The position numbers and the translations under genes are program-made. Shown piece by piece: positions 1-6,362 of a DNA stretch of 6,874 bases (position 1 is its first letter; each line of letters begins with the position of its first letter). This DNA comes from Candidatus Cloacimonadota bacterium (GTDB taxonomy: Bacteria > Cloacimonadota > Cloacimonadia > Cloacimonadales > TCS61), in assembly GCA_030668345.1 (NCBI GenBank), contig DAOUUD010000091.1:1-6874 (forward strand), read 5' to 3'. The notes below the pieces were generated by a model. It did no database searches. It saw only the letters and a list, made by a program, of their open reading frames with translations, and was not told the DNA's origin.

Positions 1-246
1 TCTATGATAAATGCCGGGATTTATCCTGGCGATATTCTGATCGTAGATCGCTCACTGGAACCGGCACACAAAAAGATCGTTATCGCTATCGTGGATGGAG
101 AGCTGACGGTGAAACGCTTACGCGAAATAAAAGGCAAATGGTTTCTGGAACCGGAGAATCCCGAATTTGAGTCCATTGAAATAACTGGTAATATGAGTTT
201 TAATATCTGGGGTGTGGTAACTTATGCTATTCACAAGATGAGGTGA
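1..246 (+). CDS. umuD: UmuD, 3' part (Pol V accessory protein, LexA/S24-type self-cleaving protease)
   Basis: This is the C-terminal protease domain of UmuD, which in the SOS response cleaves itself on the RecA filament to UmuD' and then joins UmuC to form DNA polymerase V. The reading frame is open from base 1, so the 5' end is cut by the window and no true start is visible. The first codon (tct) is a serine followed by MINAG, matching the GDSM-[ID]-AG context of the nucleophile (Ser60 in E. coli). The general-base lysine lies in TVKRL at bases 112-114, exactly 37 residues later, the same spacing as Ser60-Lys97 in E. coli. DGDL-like (PGDILIVDRS) and DGE motifs and the GVV...MR ending also fit. 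The cleavage site and any LexA box would lie upstream, outside the window. The stop sits against umuC, so the two are surely cotranscribed. The family call is secure; a phage S24 repressor is unlikely given umuC next door. Confidence 0.93.
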   Translation, partial: SMINAGIYPGDILIVDRSLEPAHKKIVIAIVDGELTVKRLREIKGKWFLEPENPEFESIEITGNMSFNIWGVVTYAIHKMR

Positions 247-251
247 GGTTA

Positions 252-1532
252 ATGGCGCGCGATATTTTTGCACTGGTCGATTGTAATAGTTTTTATGCTG
301 CCTGTGAAAAGGTGTTTAATCCACAACTCGCCGATAAGCCAGTAGGCATCCTTTCCAATAACGATGGTATTATCGTGGCGCTCTCGCCAGAGTTAAAACG
401 ATTGGGTGTTACGCGGGGCACTCCCGGCTTCAAGATAGATAAACAACTTATTCGAAAGCACGATATAAGAATATTTTCTTCCAACTATGCTCTGTATGGC
501 GATATGTCTAATCGGGTAATGCAGACACTTACCCAATTCACACCCGATATCGAATTATACTCCATCGATGAGGCATTTCTCTCACTTTTCGGCTTTGAAT
601 ATTTGAATCTTACAGATTACGGCAGGAAAATAAAAGAAACAGTGTGGCAATGGACGGGACTGCCTGTTTCCATCGGGATAGGTCCCACCAAAACACTGGC
701 CAAGGTGGCCAATCGCTTTGCCAAGAAACATAGTTTCATCGAAAATGTTTTTGATATAACCGATCATCCGGATAAAGATAAGATACTACGCTGGGTCGAA
801 GTAGAGCACATCTGGGGTGTGGGACGGCAATATGCCAGAATGCTGCGTCGTAACGGCATCGAAAATGCCTATCAGCTTTCACAGGCTCCCGATAAATGGG
901 TACAGAAAAAGATGACTATCGTAGGACTGCGGATGGTAAAGGAATTGCGCGGTATTTCTTGCATTGACCTGGAAATGGATATCGAACCCAAAAAAGAAAT
1001 AGTCTCTTCCAGATCATTCGGTATTCCGGTTACAGAACTTCGGGACATGCAGGAAGCGACGGCAGCATATTGCACACGCGCCGTGGAAAAACTGCGGGAA
1101 GAAAAACAGGTAGCCTCGCAGATCACAGTATTCCTTACCACGAATCGTTTTAAGAACGAACCGCAATATGCCAATTATGCCACCGCACGACTTCCTCTCC
1201 CCTCTGCCTACACGCCGGACTTTCTGAAAGCAGCGCATAAAGTTCTAAAAAATATTTTTCGCCCCGGCTATAAATATAAAAAAACCGGCGTGATGATATC
1301 TGACATAATGCACCAAAGCAAGGTACCACTCGATTTTTTCCAACCTACCTACCTGGATGATAAACGTAAGATCATCATGGACTGCATGGACGACATTAAC
1401 GAGAAAATGGGGTCCAGTAAATTAGCCTACGCTGCTGTCGGTATCAAACAGCCCTGGCAGATGAAACGAGAGAGATTAACTTCCAGCTACACCACCAGTT
1501 GGTCTCATATTCCAGTGGTGAAGGCATGTTGA
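252..1532 (+). CDS. umuC: UmuC, catalytic subunit of DNA polymerase V (Y-family)
   Basis: This is the error-prone translesion polymerase subunit that works with UmuD'. From the ATG at 252 it has 426 residues (E. coli UmuC: 422). The palm begins FALVDCNSFYAACE, with metal-binding Asp10 and steric-gate Tyr15. SIDEAFLSL supplies Asp106-Glu107. SIGIGPTKTLAKVANRFAK (about 140-158) is the Y-family signature, and IWGVGRQYARML (about 187-198) is the helix-hairpin-helix thumb. Near residues 355-363 QSKVPLDFF aligns with the E. coli clamp-binding QLNLF (357-361). The tail WQMKRERLTSSYTTSWSHIPVV is the conserved UmuC C-terminal extension (DUF4113). A GTG at 243 is in frame and overlaps the umuD stop, but the ATG at 252 is preferred: it gives a family-like N-terminus and has AGGTG at 241-245, six bases upstream. 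All catalytic residues are present, so an active enzyme is expected. Confidence 0.96.
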   Translation: MARDIFALVDCNSFYAACEKVFNPQLADKPVGILSNNDGIIVALSPELKRLGVTRGTPGFKIDKQLIRKHDIRIFSSNYALYGDMSNRVMQTLTQFTPDIELYSIDEAFLSLFGFEYLNLTDYGRKIKETVWQWTGLPVSIGIGPTKTLAKVANRFAKKHSFIENVFDITDHPDKDKILRWVEVEHIWGVGRQYARMLRRNGIENAYQLSQAPDKWVQKKMTIVGLRMVKELRGISCIDLEMDIEPKKEIVSSRSFGIPVTELRDMQEATAAYCTRAVEKLREEKQVASQITVFLTTNRFKNEPQYANYATARLPLPSAYTPDFLKAAHKVLKNIFRPGYKYKKTGVMISDIMHQSKVPLDFFQPTYLDDKRKIIMDCMDDINEKMGSSKLAYAAVGIKQPWQMKRERLTSSYTTSWSHIPVVKAC

Positions 1533-1533
1533 C

Positions 1534-2649
1534 ATGGAAACTAATAGAAAAATAATCCATGTGGATATGGACGCCTTTTTTGCGGCGGTAGAAATTCGTG
1601 ATAATCCGCAGTACAAAGGAAAGCCCCTCATCGTGGGTGGACCACCCAATAGCCGCGGAGTAGTCTCTACCTGTTCTTATGAAGCTCGAAAATATGGCAT
1701 TCATTCTGCCATGCCCAGTTACCAGGCATATAAATTATGTCCGCATGGCATTTTTATCCATCCCAATTTCGACGCTATAAAAGAAGCTTCAAAGATAGTG
1801 CGGAAAATTTTCTTTGAATATACCGATCTGGTGGAACCTGTTTCCATTGATGAAGCATACCTGGATGTAACGGAAAACAAGAAAAATATTACCATCGCAA
1901 CTGAAATAGCAAAAGACGTTAAAATGATGATCTTTGAAAGAACCAGGCTTACGGCTTCGGCAGGAGTTTCATACAATAAGTTCCTGGCAAAGGTCGCTTC
2001 CGAAATGGATAAACCGGATGGATTAGTAGTTATTCCACCCACAAAAGCCTTGGAAATTCTGGAAAAACTTCCAATCGGAAAATTTTATGGTATTGGAAAT
2101 GTGAGCGAAAAAAAGATGATCTATCTGGGAATTCGTACTGGTAAAGATCTGAAAGAACGCTCTCTAAAAGAACTTATCAAACATTTCGGGAAAGTAGGAA
2201 CTTTTTATTACAATATTGTTCGAGGTATAGATAATCGATCGGTTGCAATTCATCGTATCCGTAAATCACTTGGTTGCGAAAGGACATTTGCCAAAGACAT
2301 CAGCGATGTGGAAGAGATGCTGGATGTTCTAAAAAATATCTCACAAAAGATCAGTTCCATAATGAAAGAAAAAAAAATTAAAGCAAAAACTTTGACTATA
2401 AAAATAAAATATTCAAATTTCGACCTTGTGAGTAGAAGTAAAACCCTGGATGGTGTTTTTGATAAAGAAGAAATTATTTTGCATTTAGGCAGGAAAATGC
2501 TGCTGGAGACAATTGGACCAAAATGCAGAATTCGACTTCTTGGATTAAGTGTGTCTAACCTTGTTTGGGAAGGTGATGAGCAAAAGCAACAGCAGATGCT
2601 CGATTTTTTCAGTGAAACAGAGTTGGCTGTGGGAAATGAAGAAGAATAA
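1534..2649 (+). CDS. dinB: DinB, DNA polymerase IV (Y-family)
   Basis: This translesion polymerase bypasses minor-groove and similar lesions without accessory subunits. At 371 residues it is close to the usual 350-370. Asp11 in IIHVDMDAFFAAVE is the first metal ligand and Phe16 the steric gate (Asp8 and Phe13 in E. coli). SIDEAYLDV supplies Asp106-Glu107. TASAGVSYNKFLAKVASEM (about 140-158), followed by DKPDG, is the DinB signature, and FYGIGNVSEKKM (about 184-195) is the thumb helix-hairpin-helix. The little-finger domain follows (about 235-345). Residues 353-359, QQMLDFF, are a good beta-clamp-binding motif, here followed by 12 residues rather than lying at the very end. The ATG is one base past the umuC stop, with AAGGC at 1521-1525 as a modest ribosome site, so translation is probably coupled to umuC. 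The 3' half is visibly richer in A+T than the 5' half. The family call is certain. Confidence 0.96.
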   Translation: METNRKIIHVDMDAFFAAVEIRDNPQYKGKPLIVGGPPNSRGVVSTCSYEARKYGIHSAMPSYQAYKLCPHGIFIHPNFDAIKEASKIVRKIFFEYTDLVEPVSIDEAYLDVTENKKNITIATEIAKDVKMMIFERTRLTASAGVSYNKFLAKVASEMDKPDGLVVIPPTKALEILEKLPIGKFYGIGNVSEKKMIYLGIRTGKDLKERSLKELIKHFGKVGTFYYNIVRGIDNRSVAIHRIRKSLGCERTFAKDISDVEEMLDVLKNISQKISSIMKEKKIKAKTLTIKIKYSNFDLVSRSKTLDGVFDKEEIILHLGRKMLLETIGPKCRIRLLGLSVSNLVWEGDEQKQQQMLDFFSETELAVGNEEE

Positions 2650-2669
2650 CAGTTCTGACACTTTATCTC

Positions 2670-2692
2670 GTTCCTAAAGACTCTTTGGGAAC
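2670..2692. repeat. Inverted repeat, 10-bp stem, 3-base loop
   Basis: The left arm GTTCCTAAAG (2670-2679) pairs with the right arm CTTTGGGAAC (2683-2692) around the loop ACT, with one T-G pair. It starts 21 bases after the dinB stop. The following bases are AGAATTG, with no U tract. It could cap the 3' end of the umuDC-dinB message or be a dispersed palindromic repeat. Confidence 0.75.
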
Positions 2693-2721
2693 AGAATTGA
2701 AAGCTTTGCTTTGAATAATCC

Positions 2722-2736
2722 TGAAACAGAGTTTCA
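2722..2736. repeat. Inverted repeat, 6-bp stem, overlapping a second palindrome
   Basis: TGAAAC (2722-2727) and GTTTCA (2731-2736) pair around AGA. The right arm also forms a second dyad, TTTCA-C-TGAAA (2732-2742), so two pairings exclude one another. The first 12 bases here, TGAAACAGAGTT (2722-2733), repeat exactly at 2613-2624 inside the end of dinB. Confidence 0.55.
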
Positions 2737-2748
2737 CTGAAATTAGCA

Positions 2749-2769
2749 TTACGAAATGGAATTTCGTAA
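2749..2769. repeat. Perfect inverted repeat, 9-bp stem, loop GGA
   Basis: TTACGAAAT (2749-2757) and ATTTCGTAA (2761-2769) are perfect reverse complements separated by GGA. The flanks (GCA on the left, CGAG on the right) do not extend the pairing. No T tract follows on either strand. Its stem size and three-base loop match its neighbours in the spacer. Confidence 0.75.
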
Positions 2770-2812
2770 CGAGAAGAAACGGTGAATGTTATTTTTATAG
2801 AACCCTTTGCAG

Positions 2813-2833
2813 TTTCCCTTTATCAAAGGGAAA
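2813..2833. repeat. Perfect inverted repeat, 9-bp stem, just upstream of the SRAP gene
   Basis: TTTCCCTTT (2813-2821) and AAAGGGAAA (2825-2833) pair perfectly around ATC. The right arm could instead pair partly with CCCTTT at 2803-2808. It ends 12 bases before the Shine-Dalgarno sequence of the SRAP gene, so in RNA it would fold in the 5' leader without burying the ribosome site. It has no terminator-like T run. Confidence 0.75.
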
Positions 2834-2845
2834 ACGTAGAAAAGC

Positions 2846-2851
2846 AAGGAG
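2846..2851 (+). promoter_or_regulatory. Ribosome binding site of the SRAP gene
   Basis: AAGGAG lies six bases before the ATG at 2858. It is the best Shine-Dalgarno match in the window. It fixes the start so that cysteine becomes residue 2, which the SRAP mechanism requires. Confidence 0.85.
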
Positions 2852-2857
2852 AGATTT

Positions 2858-3520
2858 ATGTGCGGAAGATTTGCTTTGTACAGCAGCTTTGCAGCTATCA
2901 AAGAATACGCAAATATACTTGCAGAACTCGAAGAGTTAGAAGCAAATTATAATATTGCTCCCGGTCAGAATATTCCGGTGATAATAAATAAAAATGATGG
3001 GAATCTCCTCGAATTCTGTAAATGGGGACTGATCCCATTCTGGGCAAAAGACCCGCAGATCGGCTATAAAATGATAAATACACGTGCCGAAACCATAAAC
3101 GAGAAACCCAGTTTTAAATATGCTTTTCAAAAACGAAGATGCCTTGTTCCAGCTAACGGTTTTTACGAATGGCGAAAAGAAGATAAACAACCCTTTTATA
3201 TCCATCTGAAAGAAAGGGAACTTTTTACTTTTGCTGGGATCTGGGAAAATTGGAGATCACCTGAAGGGGATTTTTTGCAAACCTGTTCGATAATAACAAC
3301 TTCTGCCAATGATACATTGGAAAAAATTCATAACAGGATGCCGGTGATACTGCCAAAAGAATCAGAATCTATCTGGCTGGCAAATGAAGACCCGAATAAA
3401 TTAATAGAACTACTCCTACCCTATCCACAAAGTGATATCTCCTATCATGAAGTATCTAATGAAGTGAATTCAGTCAGGAATAATTCTCCTGAATTGATTA
3501 ATCATTCCCAAAAGGTTTGA
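2858..3520 (+). CDS. yedK: SRAP/HMCES-family abasic-site shielding protein (YedK-like)
   Basis: The SRAP domain binds abasic sites in single-stranded DNA and forms a thiazolidine DNA-protein crosslink through Cys2, once the initiator Met is removed, protecting the strand from breakage. The protein has 220 residues (E. coli YedK: 222). It opens MCGRFAL with Cys2. NTRAE places Asn74, Arg76 and Glu79. PANGFYEW gives Glu104, and HNRMP gives His158. These correspond to Asn75, Glu105 and His160 of YedK, so every key residue is in place. YNIAPGQ (31-37) and WGLIPFWA (56-63) are further family signatures. The tail VNSVRNNSPELI matches the family's conserved VN.PRNDSPELI end. The start is fixed by AAGGAG at 2846-2851. 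It lies downstream of two lesion-bypass polymerases on the same strand, consistent with a role at damaged replication forks, although the 208-base gap may mean separate expression. Confidence 0.95.
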   Translation: MCGRFALYSSFAAIKEYANILAELEELEANYNIAPGQNIPVIINKNDGNLLEFCKWGLIPFWAKDPQIGYKMINTRAETINEKPSFKYAFQKRRCLVPANGFYEWRKEDKQPFYIHLKERELFTFAGIWENWRSPEGDFLQTCSIITTSANDTLEKIHNRMPVILPKESESIWLANEDPNKLIELLLPYPQSDISYHEVSNEVNSVRNNSPELINHSQKV

Positions 3521-3585
3521 CTTTTTAAATAAGCTTTTCTATTTTTACTTTGATTTATTTATTAGAATTCTTTGGTTATTTTCAC

Positions 3586-3606
3586 ACTCGATCTGGCAGG
3601 TCGAGT
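3586..3606. repeat. Hairpin before the AddB-like gene
   Basis: ACTCGATC (3586-3593) pairs with GGTCGAGT (3599-3606) around TGGCA, an 8-bp stem with one T-G pair. It sits in the 103-base gap between the SRAP and AddB-like genes and ends eight bases before the AAGGGG ribosome site. No T tract follows on the + strand (TACAAAAAAA), so it is not a typical forward terminator. The rest of the gap (3521-3585) is T-rich, with no confident promoter or gene. A role as leader structure or operator is possible but unproven. Confidence 0.6.
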
Positions 3607-3623
3607 TACAAAAAAAGGGGATT

Positions 3624-6362
3624 ATGATAAATTTTAAATTCGTTGGCTTTGATGAAAATCTTATACAAAGGGTAATTGCAGAGAATCAGGATAGTTCTTA
3701 CTTGCTGCTCTTCCCCACTCAACCCAGCAAAAAAGAAGCCAAGAAGTTATTCCTGCAGAATTGGAATTTTACTGAAAGCGAATTTCTAACGATGGATGAA
3801 TGGAAAGAATTATTATTCCCGACCTCATTTCCTGTTCTGAAAGAAGAAAAACGTTCCCTGATGTTCTACAAAGCATTATCCAAAGATGATAAAGAATTTT
3901 TTAATATCGGCAGTTATTTCCAATCTATTGAACTATCCAATAATTTCTTCGATTTCTGGGAAGAAATAATGGAAGAACAAATTTGCGTTGAAAACATCGA
4001 ACAAATTCTTTCCTATAAACAGACTGCCGGTAATTGGCAGTTAGAAACTTTTGAACAACTGAAAAAAATAAAAGCTCAATATTATCGTCTTCTTCAGAAA
4101 GAAAAGTTCACTGACATGATCTTTCTGCACAACATCGAAGAGATACAGACCGATATAAAACTCAGCAGGATCGTCGTGGTGAATCAATTTTATTTTACAT
4201 CGCTTGAAAGAGCAATATTAAATAAATTCAAAGGTGATATCCTTATCTATTTTCAATTCCCGGAAAATAATTTTGATGAAAACAAGTTGTCGATCAATAC
4301 GGAATTCAATGCAGCCGATATCAAGCCGTATCTAAAGAAAAAAGTGAAAGTTATCCGGTCTTCAGAACAATTTCAGATGGTATCCAATCTGCTATCCGAA
4401 CTTAGGTCGGATAAAAAAAATACGATCATCGATTTCAGATTCGATCTTCAACCTTATTCTGGTTTTCTCTCCCATCGTTTCTTCTCGATCTCAAATACAA
4501 TTCCATTCACAAATACGGTGATTTTCAGGTTTTTCCAGGTCACACTAAATCTCTTGAACTCAATAGTCTGGAAAGGCAAACCGTTCCTGCTCTCTTTACA
4601 GCAAGTTCTAAATGCAGCTCTTTCCGATGAATTTCTGTCCTGTTTTGTACAGGAAAAAACCAGGTGTGAACATATCCGAAAGTTCCTCTTTGAACTCATT
4701 GAAAATGATTTCCAATATCTCGATCTTGATTATTTCTTCCAAAATGAAAATGAATTCAAAAACGAATTTGAACAGTTTTTCAAATTTCTGCAGAAGACAC
4801 AAAATATTAAAAGCATCAAAACATTGATCAAATTCATAAATACCGAGATCGACGTTGAGAAACTGGTTGCAGAAGAAAGCAGAAAAACCGATATTATAAA
4901 AGTATTTTATGAGCTTCTGGCTGACTTCGCATCAATAGAAGAGATTGGCATTATTCCCGACTGGAAATCGATTTTCTCTGACAATATCACAACCAATATT
5001 CTGCAACTTTTCCTGGATTATATGAAATCGAAACAGACCAGATATGAGTTGGACGAGGTTGCAGAAAATCGGATTCAGATAACATCCCTTCAAGATTCAC
5101 GGAATCTCAACTTTGAAAATGTTTATATTCTTAATGTCATTGAAGGAATTCTACCGGCTGCCAAACGCACTCAATTTCTGCTTTCCGAAAATCAGAGAAG
5201 CAAGCTCGGATTGAAAACTTACGAAGATATTAAATTACGTGATAAATATTATTTCTATCGATTATTAGCTTGCTGCGAAAATGCTGTAGTTTTCACGCGC
5301 TGCAACCTGGAAGAAAATATCGAGGTCAGCTCATTCATCGAGGAATTAAAATTACACGACCTGGTGGAAGAAACCGATAGCTCCAATGAGAAGAACAATC
5401 TGTATGAACTGGCATTTTCCTCCCTGCTTAATAAAAATAATTATCCGCTTCCCGATATTGACGAAATCTCATCTGATTTCTTTATAATTCCGCACGAGCA
5501 AAGCGATTTTCCGGAGAACAGATTAGCTCTCAGCTTTTATAAATGGGATAAATTAAAAAAGAATCCATTTGAGTATTACATCGAGCATATAGCAGGTATA
5601 AAAGCTCGTAACCCGCAGGTTTTGAATGATTTCAGCAGCAAATTGATCGGTACGATATCTCACTCGATTTTTGCTCTTATCTGGAATCGTTTGATAGAGG
5701 TTTATCATGGCAACACGATCCATCATAATTTTATGTATAATACGAAAAACTATGTTGAGCAGGCCATCGAGCATTTCCTGAAATATAATAAGAAGCTTAA
5801 ATATCTTTCTCCGCATAATTATTCTGAAAATTATTTCAGGAATATCTTCATTCCGATCCTGAAAGACGGAATTGCAAATTTTTTCTATCGGCTTCACAAT
5901 GATCTGCAATTCACAGATAATAGTATCTCTGTATTTCCTGAAACCGGAAAAGTTACGCAAAAGATATTCTTTGACCTGGATGAGATCGAAATTTCCCTGC
6001 GCGGTAGACCAGACCTTCGCATCCATGCCGCTGATGGTGAGATGTATATTTTCGATTACAAAACAGGAAGTAGTAATAATAAAAAAATCAGGAAATATAA
6101 TGAGCAATTACAGTTCTATGAATTCATAAACTATCTCATCGAATCACCTGAATTTGAAAATAAACTTAACTCCTACCTGTTCTTTATTGAAGAGAAAAAC
6201 CTATCGAAATTGTTTAACCAGATCGATCTGAAAGAAGCAATAACAGAGGTCGTTCAAAGCATTTTGGAAAACGGTTTTTCATTGGCTGGATCGAAAGATG
6301 AATATGAGGATATCGAGATCACACGCCGGGACCTGAAGATGAAAATGGAGTTGATGAAATAA
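3624..6362 (+). CDS. AddB-like protein: inactivated superfamily I helicase fold with C-terminal PD-(D/E)XK nuclease
   Basis: This is probably the nuclease partner of a RecBCD/AddAB-like enzyme that resects double-strand ends for RecA recombination. It has 912 residues. The N-terminus (FKFVGFDENLIQRVI...LLLFPTQP) has the AddB layout but no Walker A glycine-lysine loop, so no ATPase is expected. Residues 483-511 (RIQITSLQDSRNLNFENVYI followed by LNVIEGILP) resemble the late helicase motif of AddB-type proteins. The nuclease lies at about 640-840: His680 in GTISHSIF, Asp797 in GRPDLRI, Asp811 and Lys813 in DYKTG, and Gln828 to Tyr832 in QLQFY. AddB usually binds a 4Fe-4S cluster. Here the cysteine expected before the nuclease (CPF) is Asn647 (NPFEYY) and no cysteine follows the nuclease motifs, so the cluster is probably absent. 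The AAGGGG at 3615-3620 is only three bases from the ATG. The stop overlaps the helicase start (TAATG). The family is likely; orthology to addB is less sure. Confidence 0.86.
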   Translation: MINFKFVGFDENLIQRVIAENQDSSYLLLFPTQPSKKEAKKLFLQNWNFTESEFLTMDEWKELLFPTSFPVLKEEKRSLMFYKALSKDDKEFFNIGSYFQSIELSNNFFDFWEEIMEEQICVENIEQILSYKQTAGNWQLETFEQLKKIKAQYYRLLQKEKFTDMIFLHNIEEIQTDIKLSRIVVVNQFYFTSLERAILNKFKGDILIYFQFPENNFDENKLSINTEFNAADIKPYLKKKVKVIRSSEQFQMVSNLLSELRSDKKNTIIDFRFDLQPYSGFLSHRFFSISNTIPFTNTVIFRFFQVTLNLLNSIVWKGKPFLLSLQQVLNAALSDEFLSCFVQEKTRCEHIRKFLFELIENDFQYLDLDYFFQNENEFKNEFEQFFKFLQKTQNIKSIKTLIKFINTEIDVEKLVAEESRKTDIIKVFYELLADFASIEEIGIIPDWKSIFSDNITTNILQLFLDYMKSKQTRYELDEVAENRIQITSLQDSRNLNFENVYILNVIEGILPAAKRTQFLLSENQRSKLGLKTYEDIKLRDKYYFYRLLACCENAVVFTRCNLEENIEVSSFIEELKLHDLVEETDSSNEKNNLYELAFSSLLNKNNYPLPDIDEISSDFFIIPHEQSDFPENRLALSFYKWDKLKKNPFEYYIEHIAGIKARNPQVLNDFSSKLIGTISHSIFALIWNRLIEVYHGNTIHHNFMYNTKNYVEQAIEHFLKYNKKLKYLSPHNYSENYFRNIFIPILKDGIANFFYRLHNDLQFTDNSISVFPETGKVTQKIFFDLDEIEISLRGRPDLRIHAADGEMYIFDYKTGSSNNKKIRKYNEQLQFYEFINYLIESPEFENKLNSYLFFIEEKNLSKLFNQIDLKEAITEVVQSILENGFSLAGSKDEYEDIEITRRDLKMKMELMK

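Larger units (their letters stand above)
2650..2857. other. Intergenic spacer made of consecutive trinucleotide-loop hairpins
   Basis: No credible gene lies in these 208 bases. The spacer holds five short inverted repeats in a row, each with a three-base loop: 2670-2692 (10-bp stem with one G-T pair), 2700-2712 (AAAGC/GCTTT), 2722-2736 (TGAAAC/GTTTCA), 2749-2769 (TTACGAAAT/ATTTCGTAA) and 2813-2833 (TTTCCCTTT/AAAGGGAAA). None is followed by a run of T on either strand, so they do not look like standard intrinsic terminators. They could be REP- or MITE-like debris, RNA-stabilising stems, or a leader controlling the SRAP gene. A promoter for that gene may lie here, but I could not identify one with confidence. 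Confidence 0.75.

Noticed and set aside
243..251. In-frame GTG start for umuC that would overlap the umuD stop.
   Set aside because: The ATG at 252 has a better-spaced AGGTG and gives an N-terminus closer in length to E. coli UmuC; GTG remains possible.
2670..2692. Intrinsic terminator after dinB.
   Set aside because: The stem is good but is followed by AGAATTG with no T run, so only a structural repeat is claimed.
3463..3520. The 3' end of the SRAP gene contains a bulged inverted repeat (AATTC...AGGA/TCCTGAATT) that looks like a repeat inserted into the gene.
   Set aside because: The encoded VNSVRNNSPELI is the conserved C-terminal motif of the SRAP family, so the pairing is better explained by coding constraint.
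3549..3574. Bacteroidota-type promoter (TTTG ... TAnnTTTG) before the AddB-like gene.
   Set aside because: TTTG boxes are present at 3549 and 3571, but the second lacks the TA and such words are frequent in this T-rich stretch.
5553..6107. A 184-codon open frame on the minus strand.
   Set aside because: It lies wholly within the nuclease domain of the + strand gene, whose catalytic motifs are intact, and its translation shows no recognisable domain.
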